Source of the DNA: Gemmataceae bacterium
GTDB taxonomy: Bacteria > Planctomycetota > Planctomycetia > Gemmatales > Gemmataceae
Direction: 5' to 3'
Assembly (NCBI GenBank): GCA_947490035.1
Contig: CANLGS010000014.1
Coordinates: 1 to 17,071 of the forward strand
Length of the DNA: 17,071 nt
Shown here: positions 8,009 through 14,995 of the stretch, piece after piece
Position numbering within the stretch: position 1 is the stretch's first letter
How the letters are laid out: each line of letters opens with the position of its first letter
The notes under the pieces: generated by a model
Told to the model about the DNA's origin: nothing
Database searches by the model: none
Seen by the model: only the letters and a program-made list of their open reading frames with translations
Position numbers and translations under genes: made by a program

Positions 8009-8965
8009 GTGGAACTGTTCGCGTTCTTGTCCGCCGACGACCTGACCCCGGTGTTCGTGTTCGCCGCGATCGTGGCGGGCACGTTCTGGGTGCTGTCGAT
8101 GATTTCCGGCCGCAACAGCCAGGCGGAAGACCGGCTGGACCGCATCGGCCGGCCCAAGTCGCTGGTCGATATCGAGATGTCGCAGGCCGAGAGCCGCGGC
8201 CGGTTCAAGGGGCTGAAGGACGCCTTCAGCAACCTCGGCGGCGTGATGGAGCCGAACACCGAACTGGAGAAGAACTCGATCCGCATCAAGCTGGCTAACG
8301 CCGGCTTCCGGAGCGAGAACGCGGCCGGAGTGTACCAGGGCATCCGCGTAGTTTGCCTGGTCGCATTCCTACTTCCGGCACTTTTCTTTTTCTTGCTCAA
8401 AGACGGGTTCACCACGAAGTCGATTGAATGGACAGTGGGCCTCGCCGGTCTCGGGTTCTACCTGCCGCAGCTCGCGCTGTGGCACCTGCGCACCACCCGG
8501 CAGAAGGAGATCTTCCTCACGCTGCCGGACGCGCTCGACCTCTTGGTCGTGTGCGTGGAGTCCGGGCTGGGTCTGGACGCGGCACTGCGGAAGGTGACCG
8601 ACGAGATGAAGGGCCACGCGAAGACCATTTGCGAAGAGTTCTCGCTGGCCAACTTGCAGTTGCAGATGGGTCGTCCGCGGCGCGAGGTGCTTCACGACCT
8701 GGGCGTGCGAACCGGGGTGGACGACGTGCGGAGTCTGGCGGCGATTCTGATCCAGGCCGACCGGTTCGGTTCGAGTATCGCTCAGGCGCTCCGCGTGCAA
8801 TCGGATTCGATGCGGGTGCGCCGCCGGCAACTGGCCGAGGAGAAGGCGGCGAAGACGGCGGTGCAACTGATCTTCCCGCTGGTGTTGTTTATCTTCCCGG
8901 CGATCTTCGTGGTGCTGGTCGGCCCCGCGGCCATCCAGATTCAGAAGAACCTGTTGAAGGGTTAG
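8009..8965 (+). CDS. tadC: Tad platform protein TadC (type II secretion system F family)
   Basis: This 318-residue inner-membrane protein is the second platform component of the Tad machine. It starts at a GTG (8009) preceded by GGAGAGAAG; no ATG fits better. Membrane segments are at about 12-32, 112-131, 139-158 and 286-307. The T2SSF domain (about 171-300) contains LPDALDLLVVCVESGLGLDAAL (172-193), typical of TadC, and ends in the basic helix RVRRRQLAEEKAAKTAVQL before the last span. Codon use around 8345-8400 is slightly less GC-rich, within a membrane segment. Length is normal for the family. Confidence 0.92.
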   Translation: MELFAFLSADDLTPVFVFAAIVAGTFWVLSMISGRNSQAEDRLDRIGRPKSLVDIEMSQAESRGRFKGLKDAFSNLGGVMEPNTELEKNSIRIKLANAGFRSENAAGVYQGIRVVCLVAFLLPALFFFLLKDGFTTKSIEWTVGLAGLGFYLPQLALWHLRTTRQKEIFLTLPDALDLLVVCVESGLGLDAALRKVTDEMKGHAKTICEEFSLANLQLQMGRPRREVLHDLGVRTGVDDVRSLAAILIQADRFGSSIAQALRVQSDSMRVRRRQLAEEKAAKTAVQLIFPLVLFIFPAIFVVLVGPAAIQIQKNLLKG

Positions 8966-8971
8966 AAGAGC

Positions 8972-9106
8972 GGGCAGTGGACAGTAGGCAGTGTGCAGTA
9001 ACACAAAGGGCAGCAGGACAGAAGGACAGAGCTAGGCGACGGACGGAAGACAAGGAACGTCTCTGTCCGCTCTTCTCTGCCCACTGCTCACTGACTGCTG
9101 CCCACT
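8972..9106. repeat. Inverted heptamer arrays H3 (CTGCCCA type)
   Basis: The left array (8972-8999) has the 7-base units GGGCAGT, GGACAGT, AGGCAGT and GTGCAGT. The right array (9077-9104) has CTGCCCA, CTGCTCA, CTGACTG and CTGCCCA. A smaller inner dyad, GGACAGAG (9024-9031) with CTCTGTCC (9061-9068), lies between them. The whole fills the gap between tadC and the lipoprotein gene and stops nine bases before the strong AAGGAGGA ribosome-binding site. Confidence 0.83.
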
Positions 9107-9127
9107 AATCTCAAGGAGGAGAGTGAG

Positions 9128-9784
9128 ATGACCAAGATGATTCGCGCCGCTTGCGCGGCGACCGTTCTTGCAGGCGGGCTGTGTTCCATCGGGTGCCGCA
9201 GCGGGACCAGCCTCGGCGACTCGTACCGCAACGCGGTGGACCCGTGCTACCCGGAGCGGTACAACCACGCCGCCCGGCAGGCCACGCTCGCGCCGTTCGC
9301 GCAGCAGGTCCACAACGGCCACGTGCTGAACCAGACGGTCTTCACCTACTTCTTCGAGACCGGCACCGACAAGCTCACGCCGGCCGGCACGGAGAAGCTG
9401 GACTCGATCGCCCGGACCCGCCCGGCACCGGACCCGCGGATTTACATCCAGGCCGCGATGGACATCGCGGTGACCGACGCGAACGCGGCGAAGGTCGTCG
9501 AGCTGCGGTCCGACCTCGACGCGAAGCGGGCCGTCGCCATCCAGAAGTACCTGGCGACCGTGCCGACGTTCGCCCCGGTCAACTACGAAATCTACGTCCA
9601 CAACCCGGCGACGCCCGGCATCAACGCTGCGTTCGCAAGCAGTGCCTACCGCAACTCGGCGCAAGGCTATTCGGGCAGCAGGAGCGGCTCAGGTTCGGGA
9701 ACCACCGGAGCCGTCGCAACAGGCGGTGGAACGGCCATCAACATCACGCAGGCTCCGCCGGCTGGTGGCGGAACGCAGCCGTAA
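9128..9784 (+). CDS. OmpA-like lipoprotein of the Tad locus
   Basis: This 218-residue predicted lipoprotein has a very strong ribosome-binding site (AAGGAGGA, seven bases upstream of the ATG). Residues 1-22 form a signal peptide; C23, in SIGC, is the likely lipidated Cys. Residues 70-143 resemble the OmpA C-terminal fold: FFETGTDKLTPAGTEKLDSI corresponds to the start, and DLDAKRAVAIQKYLA (129-143) to the conserved LSxxRAxxVxxYL helix. The Asp normally contacting peptidoglycan is not clear. The tail from about 178 is Ser/Gly-rich and low in complexity. Its place directly after tadC suggests anchoring the pilus machine to the wall or outer membrane. The OmpA assignment is from pattern only. Confidence 0.72.
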   Translation: MTKMIRAACAATVLAGGLCSIGCRSGTSLGDSYRNAVDPCYPERYNHAARQATLAPFAQQVHNGHVLNQTVFTYFFETGTDKLTPAGTEKLDSIARTRPAPDPRIYIQAAMDIAVTDANAAKVVELRSDLDAKRAVAIQKYLATVPTFAPVNYEIYVHNPATPGINAAFASSAYRNSAQGYSGSRSGSGSGTTGAVATGGGTAINITQAPPAGGGTQP

Positions 9785-9808
9785 TCTCGGCGCAACCGAA
9801 CGCCCGCG

Positions 9809-9844
9809 CCGGGGTCGGGAGCCGCTTGCGGTACCCGGCCCCGG
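9809..9844. promoter_or_regulatory. Stem-loop between the lipoprotein gene and the 74-residue gene
   Basis: CCGGGGTCGGG (9809-9819) pairs with CCCGGCCCCGG (9834-9844), an 11-bp stem with one G-T pair and a 14-base loop. It starts 24 bases after the lipoprotein stop, and no T-tract follows. The left strand resembles the stem in the cpaC-cpaE gap. An attenuator or mRNA stability structure is possible. Confidence 0.4.
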
Positions 9845-9891
9845 TTTCGTGTTCTACGGTAAACTCGCCCACCCGCGCCGGAACCCGCACC

Positions 9892-10116
9892 ATGACGCTC
9901 CGACCACACGCGCTCTTCGCCTTCGCGCTCTGTGCAGTGCTGTGGGCTGCCGCCCCCGCGGGCGCGGCCGACGCGCCGCTGGTCGCGGGCTACTGGACTG
10001 AGTTCTATGAACACTGGGTCGGCGTGTTCAAGCAGCAGAACGGCGTCGTCATGCTGACGCTGGGGATCGGGGCCGTGTGCCTGTTCGTGATTACTCGCGG
10101 GAAGTGGAAGAAATGA
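9892..10116 (+). CDS. Small envelope protein, signal peptide plus one membrane span
   Basis: This is a 74-residue protein I do not recognise. Residues 1-25 form a convincing signal peptide (LFAFALCAVLWAAAPAGA, then A), followed by an aromatic-rich periplasmic stretch, YWTEFYEHWVGVF (34-46). One hydrophobic span, VVMLTLGIGAVCLFVI (52-67), precedes a basic end, TRGKWKK. The ribosome-binding site is poor. Its place between tadC-side genes and the AAA+ gene suggests a small accessory of the pilus machine. It is longer than most Flp pilins and lacks their N-terminal Glu/Tyr processing motif, so I do not call it a pilin. The coding call rests on the protein-like layout. Confidence 0.65.
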   Translation: MTLRPHALFAFALCAVLWAAAPAGAADAPLVAGYWTEFYEHWVGVFKQQNGVVMLTLGIGAVCLFVITRGKWKK

Positions 10117-10122
10117 CAGTGA

Positions 10123-10215
10123 GGAGTAGGGGAGTGAGGAGTGAGGAGTTTTTACTCCTCACTCCTCACTCCTCACTCCTCACTCCTCACTCCTCACTCC
10201 TCACTCCCCTACTCC
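10123..10215. repeat. Heptamer arrays H4 (ACTCCTC), hairpin with tandem expansion
   Basis: Seven exact tandem copies of ACTCCTC run from 10154 to 10202, followed by ACTCCCCTACTCC to 10215. The left side (10123-10149) holds three reverse-complement GAGGAGT units broken by AGGGGAGT. The 27 bases at 10123-10149 are the perfect reverse complement of 10189-10215. The five units at 10154-10188 are therefore extra copies in the right arm, which suggests slippage growth. The arms are only a few T-rich bases apart, so the transcript would form a very long hairpin just before the AAA+ gene. Confidence 0.9.
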
Positions 10216-10226
10216 CTCGGTGACCC

Positions 10227-11573
10227 ATGAGTCTGAGCCGGCACGCGATCGCGGACTGGGACGGCAACCCCGCGCCGGAGGCGCCGCTGCTGCCGGAGTC
10301 GCTCAAGGAGTCCGGGCTGACGCTCGGGTTCATCAGCGACATGCTGCTCCGCACCATCTACTCGCGCGGGGCGATGGTCGGGCGCGACCTCGGCCAGTTC
10401 CTGTGCCTGCCGTTCAAAGTTATTCGCGAACCGCTGAAGTTCCTCAAGGAAGAGAAGCTCATCCAGGTGGACGGCGGCGACCTCGTCGGCGAGGTGAGCT
10501 ACCGGTTCAGCCTGACCGACCTCGGCCGCAGTCGCGGCAAGACGACGATGGAGCAGTGCGCCTACGTCGGCCCGGCGCCGGTGCCGCTGGAAGACTACGT
10601 CGAGCAGTGCTACCGGCAGACGGTCACCGGGTTGCAGTGCTTCCCGGAGTCGCTGAAGGCGCCGTTCGGGCACCTCGTCCTCAAAGAGGAGATGTTCAAC
10701 AACATCGGCCCCGCCATCATCAGCGGGCGCTCGGTGTTCATCTACGGCCCTCCTGGTAACGGCAAGACCGCGATGGCCCGCGCCATCGGCGACTTCATGA
10801 ACACCGCCGGCGGCTCCATCTACATCCCGTATGCGTTCGTCGCGGACAACAACATCATCACGGTGTTCGACCCGTCGTTGCACGTGACCGACGACACCCC
10901 GACCGAGTACGGCGACGACTCCGAGGCGACCGTGCGCAATCTGCTCTCGACGGGCGCGGTCGATCAGCGGTGGGTGCGCATCCGCCGGCCCGTCATCGTG
11001 ACCGGCGGCGAACTCAACCTTCAAATGCTCGACCTGCGGTACAACGCGGAAGCGAAGTTCTACCAGGCGCCGATCCACTTCAAGGCGAACGGCGGCGTGT
11101 TCCTGATCGACGACTTCGGCCGGCAACTGGTTAGCCCGAAGGACTTATTGAACCGGTGGATTCTGCCGCTCGAAGACCGGCACGACTTCCTCACCGTGTC
11201 CAGCGGTAAGAAGTTCCAGGTGCCGTTCGAGCAGCTCATCATCTTCAGCACCAATCTTGATCCGAAGGCGCTGGTCGATGACGCCTTCTTGCGCCGCATC
11301 CGCCACAAGGTGCGGATCGACGCCCCGCTGCGTGACGTGTACGAGAAGATCTTCGCGAGCAACTGCAAACGCCTGGGTATGAACTTCGACGCGGGCGCGG
11401 TGGACTACCTGTACGAGCGTTACTACACCCGCGGCAGAACCCCCAGAGCGTCCGACTGTCGCGATTTGCTGGAAACGGTCCAGTCGATTTGCCGATACAG
11501 ACGGCAACCCGTGCATCTTACGCGCGACCTGATGGCGGAAGCGTCGGCGAGTTTTATTGCCGAGTTCACTTAA
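10227..11573 (+). CDS. AAA+ ATPase with N-terminal winged-helix-like domain
   Basis: This 448-residue AAA+ protein has Walker A GPPGNGKT at 174-181, Walker B VFLIDDFG at 291-298, sensor-1 FSTNL at 340-344 and a probable arginine finger in AFLRRIRHKVRI (353-364). Residues about 30-105 look like a winged helix: SDMLLRTIYSRGAMVGRDL, then KVIREPLKFLKEEKLIQ, then a beta wing. Residues 375-448 form a helical lid. Presence inside a Tad operon suggests a role in machine assembly or regulation, but its substrate is unknown. No normal ribosome-binding site precedes the ATG; the heptamer hairpin ends 11 bases upstream, so translation may depend on that structure or on coupling. ATPase identity is firm; the function is not. 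Confidence 0.85.
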   Translation: MSLSRHAIADWDGNPAPEAPLLPESLKESGLTLGFISDMLLRTIYSRGAMVGRDLGQFLCLPFKVIREPLKFLKEEKLIQVDGGDLVGEVSYRFSLTDLGRSRGKTTMEQCAYVGPAPVPLEDYVEQCYRQTVTGLQCFPESLKAPFGHLVLKEEMFNNIGPAIISGRSVFIYGPPGNGKTAMARAIGDFMNTAGGSIYIPYAFVADNNIITVFDPSLHVTDDTPTEYGDDSEATVRNLLSTGAVDQRWVRIRRPVIVTGGELNLQMLDLRYNAEAKFYQAPIHFKANGGVFLIDDFGRQLVSPKDLLNRWILPLEDRHDFLTVSSGKKFQVPFEQLIIFSTNLDPKALVDDAFLRRIRHKVRIDAPLRDVYEKIFASNCKRLGMNFDAGAVDYLYERYYTRGRTPRASDCRDLLETVQSICRYRRQPVHLTRDLMAEASASFIAEFT

Positions 11574-11605
11574 AGTCGGGGCGCGAACACATATCGAGGT
11601 CTGCC

Positions 11606-12466
11606 ATGGATGCCGGTCGTTGTCTCAGGGGGTTCGCCTACGGCTGCGTGCTCGCGGGCGCGGTCGGGTGTAACCGGAACGCGCAGCAGCCGTCGCCGTA
11701 CGGCCAAATGCCGAACACCAACGGCAGCGTTGCGCAGAACCCGCCGACCAAATCCATGTGGGATCGCGGGTCGAACGCGCCGCCCACGGGCCGAGTCGAA
11801 ATGACCCCGCCGGTTTCCAACAAGCCGGCGTCGGCCAGCGCCATCGTCGCCATCTCGGACGTGCGCCTGGACGCGGCGTTCGACGAGAAGACCGTGCCGG
11901 GGAGCAAGGAGGCGATGCTCGACCTGGCCCGCGAGGGCTACCAGAAGGCGCTGAAGCAGGAGCCGAAGAACAAGGACGCGATGCTCGGCATCGCCCGGTT
12001 CTACGCGAAGATCGGCGAGAAGGAGAAGGCGGTGGAGGCGTACAAGAAGTACCTGACGACCTACCCGAACGACGCGAGCGCGGCGCACGAGATCGCGATT
12101 ATGCACGCGCGCTGGAAGGACTGGGTCGGGGCGTGCGCGTGGTGCGATTTCGCGCTGAAGATCGACCCGGAGAACCGGAACGTGAAGAAGACGCTCGGGT
12201 TCTGCCTGGCCCGCACCGAGAAGTGGGACGAGGCGTTCGCGATGCTGTGCCAGATCATGCCGGAGGCGCAGGCCCGGCACAACCTGGCCGGCCTGCTCGA
12301 CCACCTGGGTTACGCCGACGCGAGCAAGCAGCAGTTGCAGGCCGCGGTGAAAGCCGACCCGAACTACGCGCCGGCCCGCGACTTCCTGGCCGAACTCGAC
12401 CAGCCGCGCGTGCCGGTCAATCCCAACGCCGTGCGGCAAGCCGGCGACCAGCAGCCGTCGCCGTGA
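11606..12466 (+). CDS. TPR lipoprotein, TadD-like
   Basis: This 286-residue predicted lipoprotein has its ATG at 11606 with GAGGT five bases upstream. Upstream the frame stays open but overlaps the AAA+ gene, and only this start exposes the signal peptide. That peptide ends in a lipobox, VLAGAVGC, with C22 the lipidated residue. A Pro/Asn-rich linker (23-80) leads to about four to five TPR-type helix pairs between 104 and 260, for example DAMLGIARFYAKIGEKEKAV, EAYKKYLTTYPNDASAA and LDHLGYADASKQQLQAAVKA. TadD in classical Tad loci is a TPR lipoprotein thought to act as a pilotin for the secretin. Domain type and position agree, so it is likely the functional equivalent. It ends the recognisable pilus block. 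Confidence 0.82.
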   Translation: MDAGRCLRGFAYGCVLAGAVGCNRNAQQPSPYGQMPNTNGSVAQNPPTKSMWDRGSNAPPTGRVEMTPPVSNKPASASAIVAISDVRLDAAFDEKTVPGSKEAMLDLAREGYQKALKQEPKNKDAMLGIARFYAKIGEKEKAVEAYKKYLTTYPNDASAAHEIAIMHARWKDWVGACAWCDFALKIDPENRNVKKTLGFCLARTEKWDEAFAMLCQIMPEAQARHNLAGLLDHLGYADASKQQLQAAVKADPNYAPARDFLAELDQPRVPVNPNAVRQAGDQQPSP

Positions 12467-12504
12467 GACGTTGGGGTTGAACTGGTTTCGTCGTCGTCGT
12501 CTTG

Positions 12505-12530
12505 TTGACCCGCGCGCAACAGCGGACAAT
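12505..12530 (+). promoter_or_regulatory. Possible promoter of the WD40 gene
   Basis: TTGACC (12505-12510) resembles a -35 box and GACAAT (12525-12530) a -10 box, but the 14-base spacer is short for a sigma-70 promoter. It lies 33 bases before the WD40 gene and could give that gene a transcript separate from the pilus operon. This is weak evidence, from pattern only. Confidence 0.25.
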
Positions 12531-12562
12531 AGCACCTCCATCCTGGCACTGGAGGGCATCTC

Positions 12563-14884
12563 ATGATGCGCGCATTCACACTGATACTGCTCGCGGCACT
12601 CGCCGCGCCGGTGGCCGCGGCCGATGTCGCGCCGCCGCTGTTCGGTCCGCCCGCGGCGAAACTCGCGGACGGCGCGAAGTTCCGCATCGGCCGACCCACC
12701 GACTACGCGACCACCGTCCTCGCGTTCTCGGCCGACGGCAAGACGGTCGCGGCGATCAGCAACCGCGGGTACACCGGCGGCATCGACGCGCCCGTCGAAC
12801 TGTGGAACGCCGAGACCGGCAAGCACGTCGTCACGCTCCGGTATCACACCACCGGCGTGATGGCCGCCGCGTTCTCCAACGACGGTTCCGTGATCGCCAC
12901 CAGCGGCATCGACAACCGACTGCGGTTTTGGGACGCCAAGACCGGCAAGGACATCACGAAGGCCGGACACATCGACCTCAGCGGCCACGGCTACGCCCTC
13001 ACCTTCTCGCCCGACGGGAAGCGCCTCCTCGTCGGCAGCACGAAGCTCGAACTGTACGACGTGGCGACGCAGCAACCGGTCAAGGCGAAGGAGGGGTACT
13101 TCGCGGAGACGGCGGGCAACCAGTTCTTCCACACCGCGACGTGGTCGCCGAAGGGCAAGTACGTCGCGGGCGCGTGCGACGGCGCCGGCGTCCGCATCTG
13201 GGACGCGGAGACGGGCAAACTCGTTCACAAGATCACCGCGAAGTACACGCCCAACCGGACGCGGTTCGCGTTCTCCGGGGACGACGAACTGTTCCTGCTC
13301 GCGACGTGGCCGGACGGGCTGTTCAGCACGTTCGACGTGGCGAGCGGCAAGGAGCACAACGCGCTGAAGCCGCCGACCGGCGAGGTGTCGCCGGAGTACG
13401 TGCAGTTCGCGCGCGGCGCGGGCCGCGTCGCGTGGGTGAGCCAGAAGCAACAGTACCAGCAGGGCGGGCGCGGCATCGTCGTGACCGACGCGACCGGCAA
13501 GGAACTGAAGCGGTTCGACGCGCCCGGCGGCGTGGTCTCGCACCTGCTGAGTCACGACGGCAAGCGCCTCGCGGTCGGCGGGCAAGACGGCTCGCTTCGC
13601 GTGTACGAAGCCGAAACGGGCAAACTCGAACACACCATGCTCGGCGCGTGGTCGCCGCTGTTCCGGTCGGTGTACGCGGGCGGCGGCAAGGTGTTGCGCA
13701 CGGTCCACCTGAACGGCACCGTTCACGACTTCGACGCGGACACCGGCGCGCACCTGAAGGAGCGCACGCTGCCGCTGAAGGCGGGGGAGGTGACACACTA
13801 CCTCGCGGTGAGCGCCGACGGCGGTTTGCTGGCGACCGCGACCGACGCCGGTGCCTGCACCATCTGGAACCTGGACGCGGGCGAAGCGAAGGCGGCGCCG
13901 AAGGGCGCGCTGTTCTACTACCGCGAGCCGGGCGTCGGCGGGCCGCGTCAATTCCCGCTGCCGCCCCCGCCGCTGCCGCCGGGACCGCCGCAGCCCGCGC
14001 CGAAAGACGACGGCGAGTGCGCGCCGCCCCCGCCTCCGGGCGGTCTGGGCGGGGCGTTCCCCCCGCCGCCGATCGAGTTGCAACCCGGCCCGCCGCAGTT
14101 CTACGCGGCGTTCTCCGCCGACAACAAGTTGTTCGCCGCGGTGACTGGCAAGGAAGAGGGCGACGTGGTGATCTGGGACACCACGACCGGCGAAGCGAAG
14201 CACACCGTCAAGACCGCGAAGGGCGTGACGGCGGTGGTGCTGTCCGCCGACGGCGCGCACCTGTTCACGGGCCACGGCCGCGCGGTTCCGAACGTGCCGC
14301 AACCGAACGACGACCCGCCCGCGGAGAAGGGGAATGTTCTCGTCCGCCGCTACGAGTTGAAGACCGGCAAGGAGGTGCAGACGTGGAAGGCGTCCGAGGG
14401 CGTGAAGAAGGACAACCTTACCTTCGCGCGCACCGAGGTGACCGCTCTGTACCCGCTTGCGGACAAGGAAACGCTGCTCGTGGTGGAGTCGCAGGTGTAC
14501 AACCACAACCAGCAGCCGCCGGGCCGGTTCGGGTTCCAGAATCCCGGTCAGCGGTTCGCGCAGGTTCGCGTGGTGAACCTCGCGGGTCGCGAGAAGGAGA
14601 AGGTGTTGGACGGCGCGAGTAGCGGTCAACTCGCGCTCTCGGCCGACGGCAAGGCGGTCGCGTTCGTGGCGGACGACACGCGCGACCCCAACAAGCCCGT
14701 AACGCTTCTGAAGGTTCTCGACGTTGCTTCAGGCAAGGCGACCTCCGCGACGATCGCGACCGGCTACCAGCACGGCTTCGACGCGAAGGCTCGCGGGGTG
14801 GCGTTCCGCCCTGGCGCGACGGACGTGGCCGTGCGCACCGGCGACGGAACTGTGACCGTGTTCGACAGCGCGAAGTTGAAGTGA
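12563..14884 (+). CDS. Secreted WD40-repeat protein with Pro-rich insert
   Basis: This 773-residue protein has its ATG at 12563 with GGAGG seven bases upstream. Residues 1-20 form a signal peptide (LILLAALAAPVAAA). The rest is a beta-propeller of WD40-like blades with recurring xxFSPDGKxxA and xxIWDAETGK motifs, clear near 52-86, 99-129, 144-168, 191-222, 323-356, 411-440, 512-545 and 555-607, with a final blade near 688-730. A Pro-rich loop (463-512) interrupts the propeller between two blades. Such exported WD40 proteins are common in planctomycetes and usually have unknown roles, most likely protein binding in the periplasm. It follows the TPR gene after 96 bases; a link with the pilus is possible but unproven. 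Confidence 0.85.
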   Translation: MMRAFTLILLAALAAPVAAADVAPPLFGPPAAKLADGAKFRIGRPTDYATTVLAFSADGKTVAAISNRGYTGGIDAPVELWNAETGKHVVTLRYHTTGVMAAAFSNDGSVIATSGIDNRLRFWDAKTGKDITKAGHIDLSGHGYALTFSPDGKRLLVGSTKLELYDVATQQPVKAKEGYFAETAGNQFFHTATWSPKGKYVAGACDGAGVRIWDAETGKLVHKITAKYTPNRTRFAFSGDDELFLLATWPDGLFSTFDVASGKEHNALKPPTGEVSPEYVQFARGAGRVAWVSQKQQYQQGGRGIVVTDATGKELKRFDAPGGVVSHLLSHDGKRLAVGGQDGSLRVYEAETGKLEHTMLGAWSPLFRSVYAGGGKVLRTVHLNGTVHDFDADTGAHLKERTLPLKAGEVTHYLAVSADGGLLATATDAGACTIWNLDAGEAKAAPKGALFYYREPGVGGPRQFPLPPPPLPPGPPQPAPKDDGECAPPPPPGGLGGAFPPPPIELQPGPPQFYAAFSADNKLFAAVTGKEEGDVVIWDTTTGEAKHTVKTAKGVTAVVLSADGAHLFTGHGRAVPNVPQPNDDPPAEKGNVLVRRYELKTGKEVQTWKASEGVKKDNLTFARTEVTALYPLADKETLLVVESQVYNHNQQPPGRFGFQNPGQRFAQVRVVNLAGREKEKVLDGASSGQLALSADGKAVAFVADDTRDPNKPVTLLKVLDVASGKATSATIATGYQHGFDAKARGVAFRPGATDVAVRTGDGTVTVFDSAKLK

Positions 14885-14894
14885 GATTGGTTTT

Positions 14895-14981
14895 GGCGAG
14901 CGGGGGGCGTAAGCCCCCTGATGAACCTCGAATCGCCCATTTGCTTCGAGATTCGTCAGGGGGCTTACGCCACCGCTCGCC
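14895..14981. repeat. REPIN-like inverted repeat, GTAA family copy 2
   Basis: The left arm (14895-14921) and right arm (14956-14981) match the family of copy 1, with one small mismatch region (six G against GTGG) and a 34-base spacer unrelated to those of the other copies. It lies between the convergent WD40 and TIM-barrel genes, where a long stem could stop transcription from both sides. No T-tracts flank it. Confidence 0.87.
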
Positions 14982-14995
14982 TTCAATAGAGGAAT

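Noticed and set aside
10123..10215. CRISPR array
   Set aside because: Units are 7 bases, contiguous and without spacers; there are no cas genes.
11489..11605. Upstream start of the TPR lipoprotein
   Set aside because: It would overlap the AAA+ gene by 85 bases and hide the lipoprotein signal peptide.
12502..14622. 706-residue + strand frame over the WD40 gene
   Set aside because: Alternative frame of a clear WD40 protein, Arg/Gly-rich and without motifs.
11570..14629. 1019-residue open frame on the minus strand
   Set aside because: It runs antisense across the TPR and WD40 genes, is Arg/His/Val-rich with no domain, and is explained by codon bias of the GC-rich genes on the + strand.
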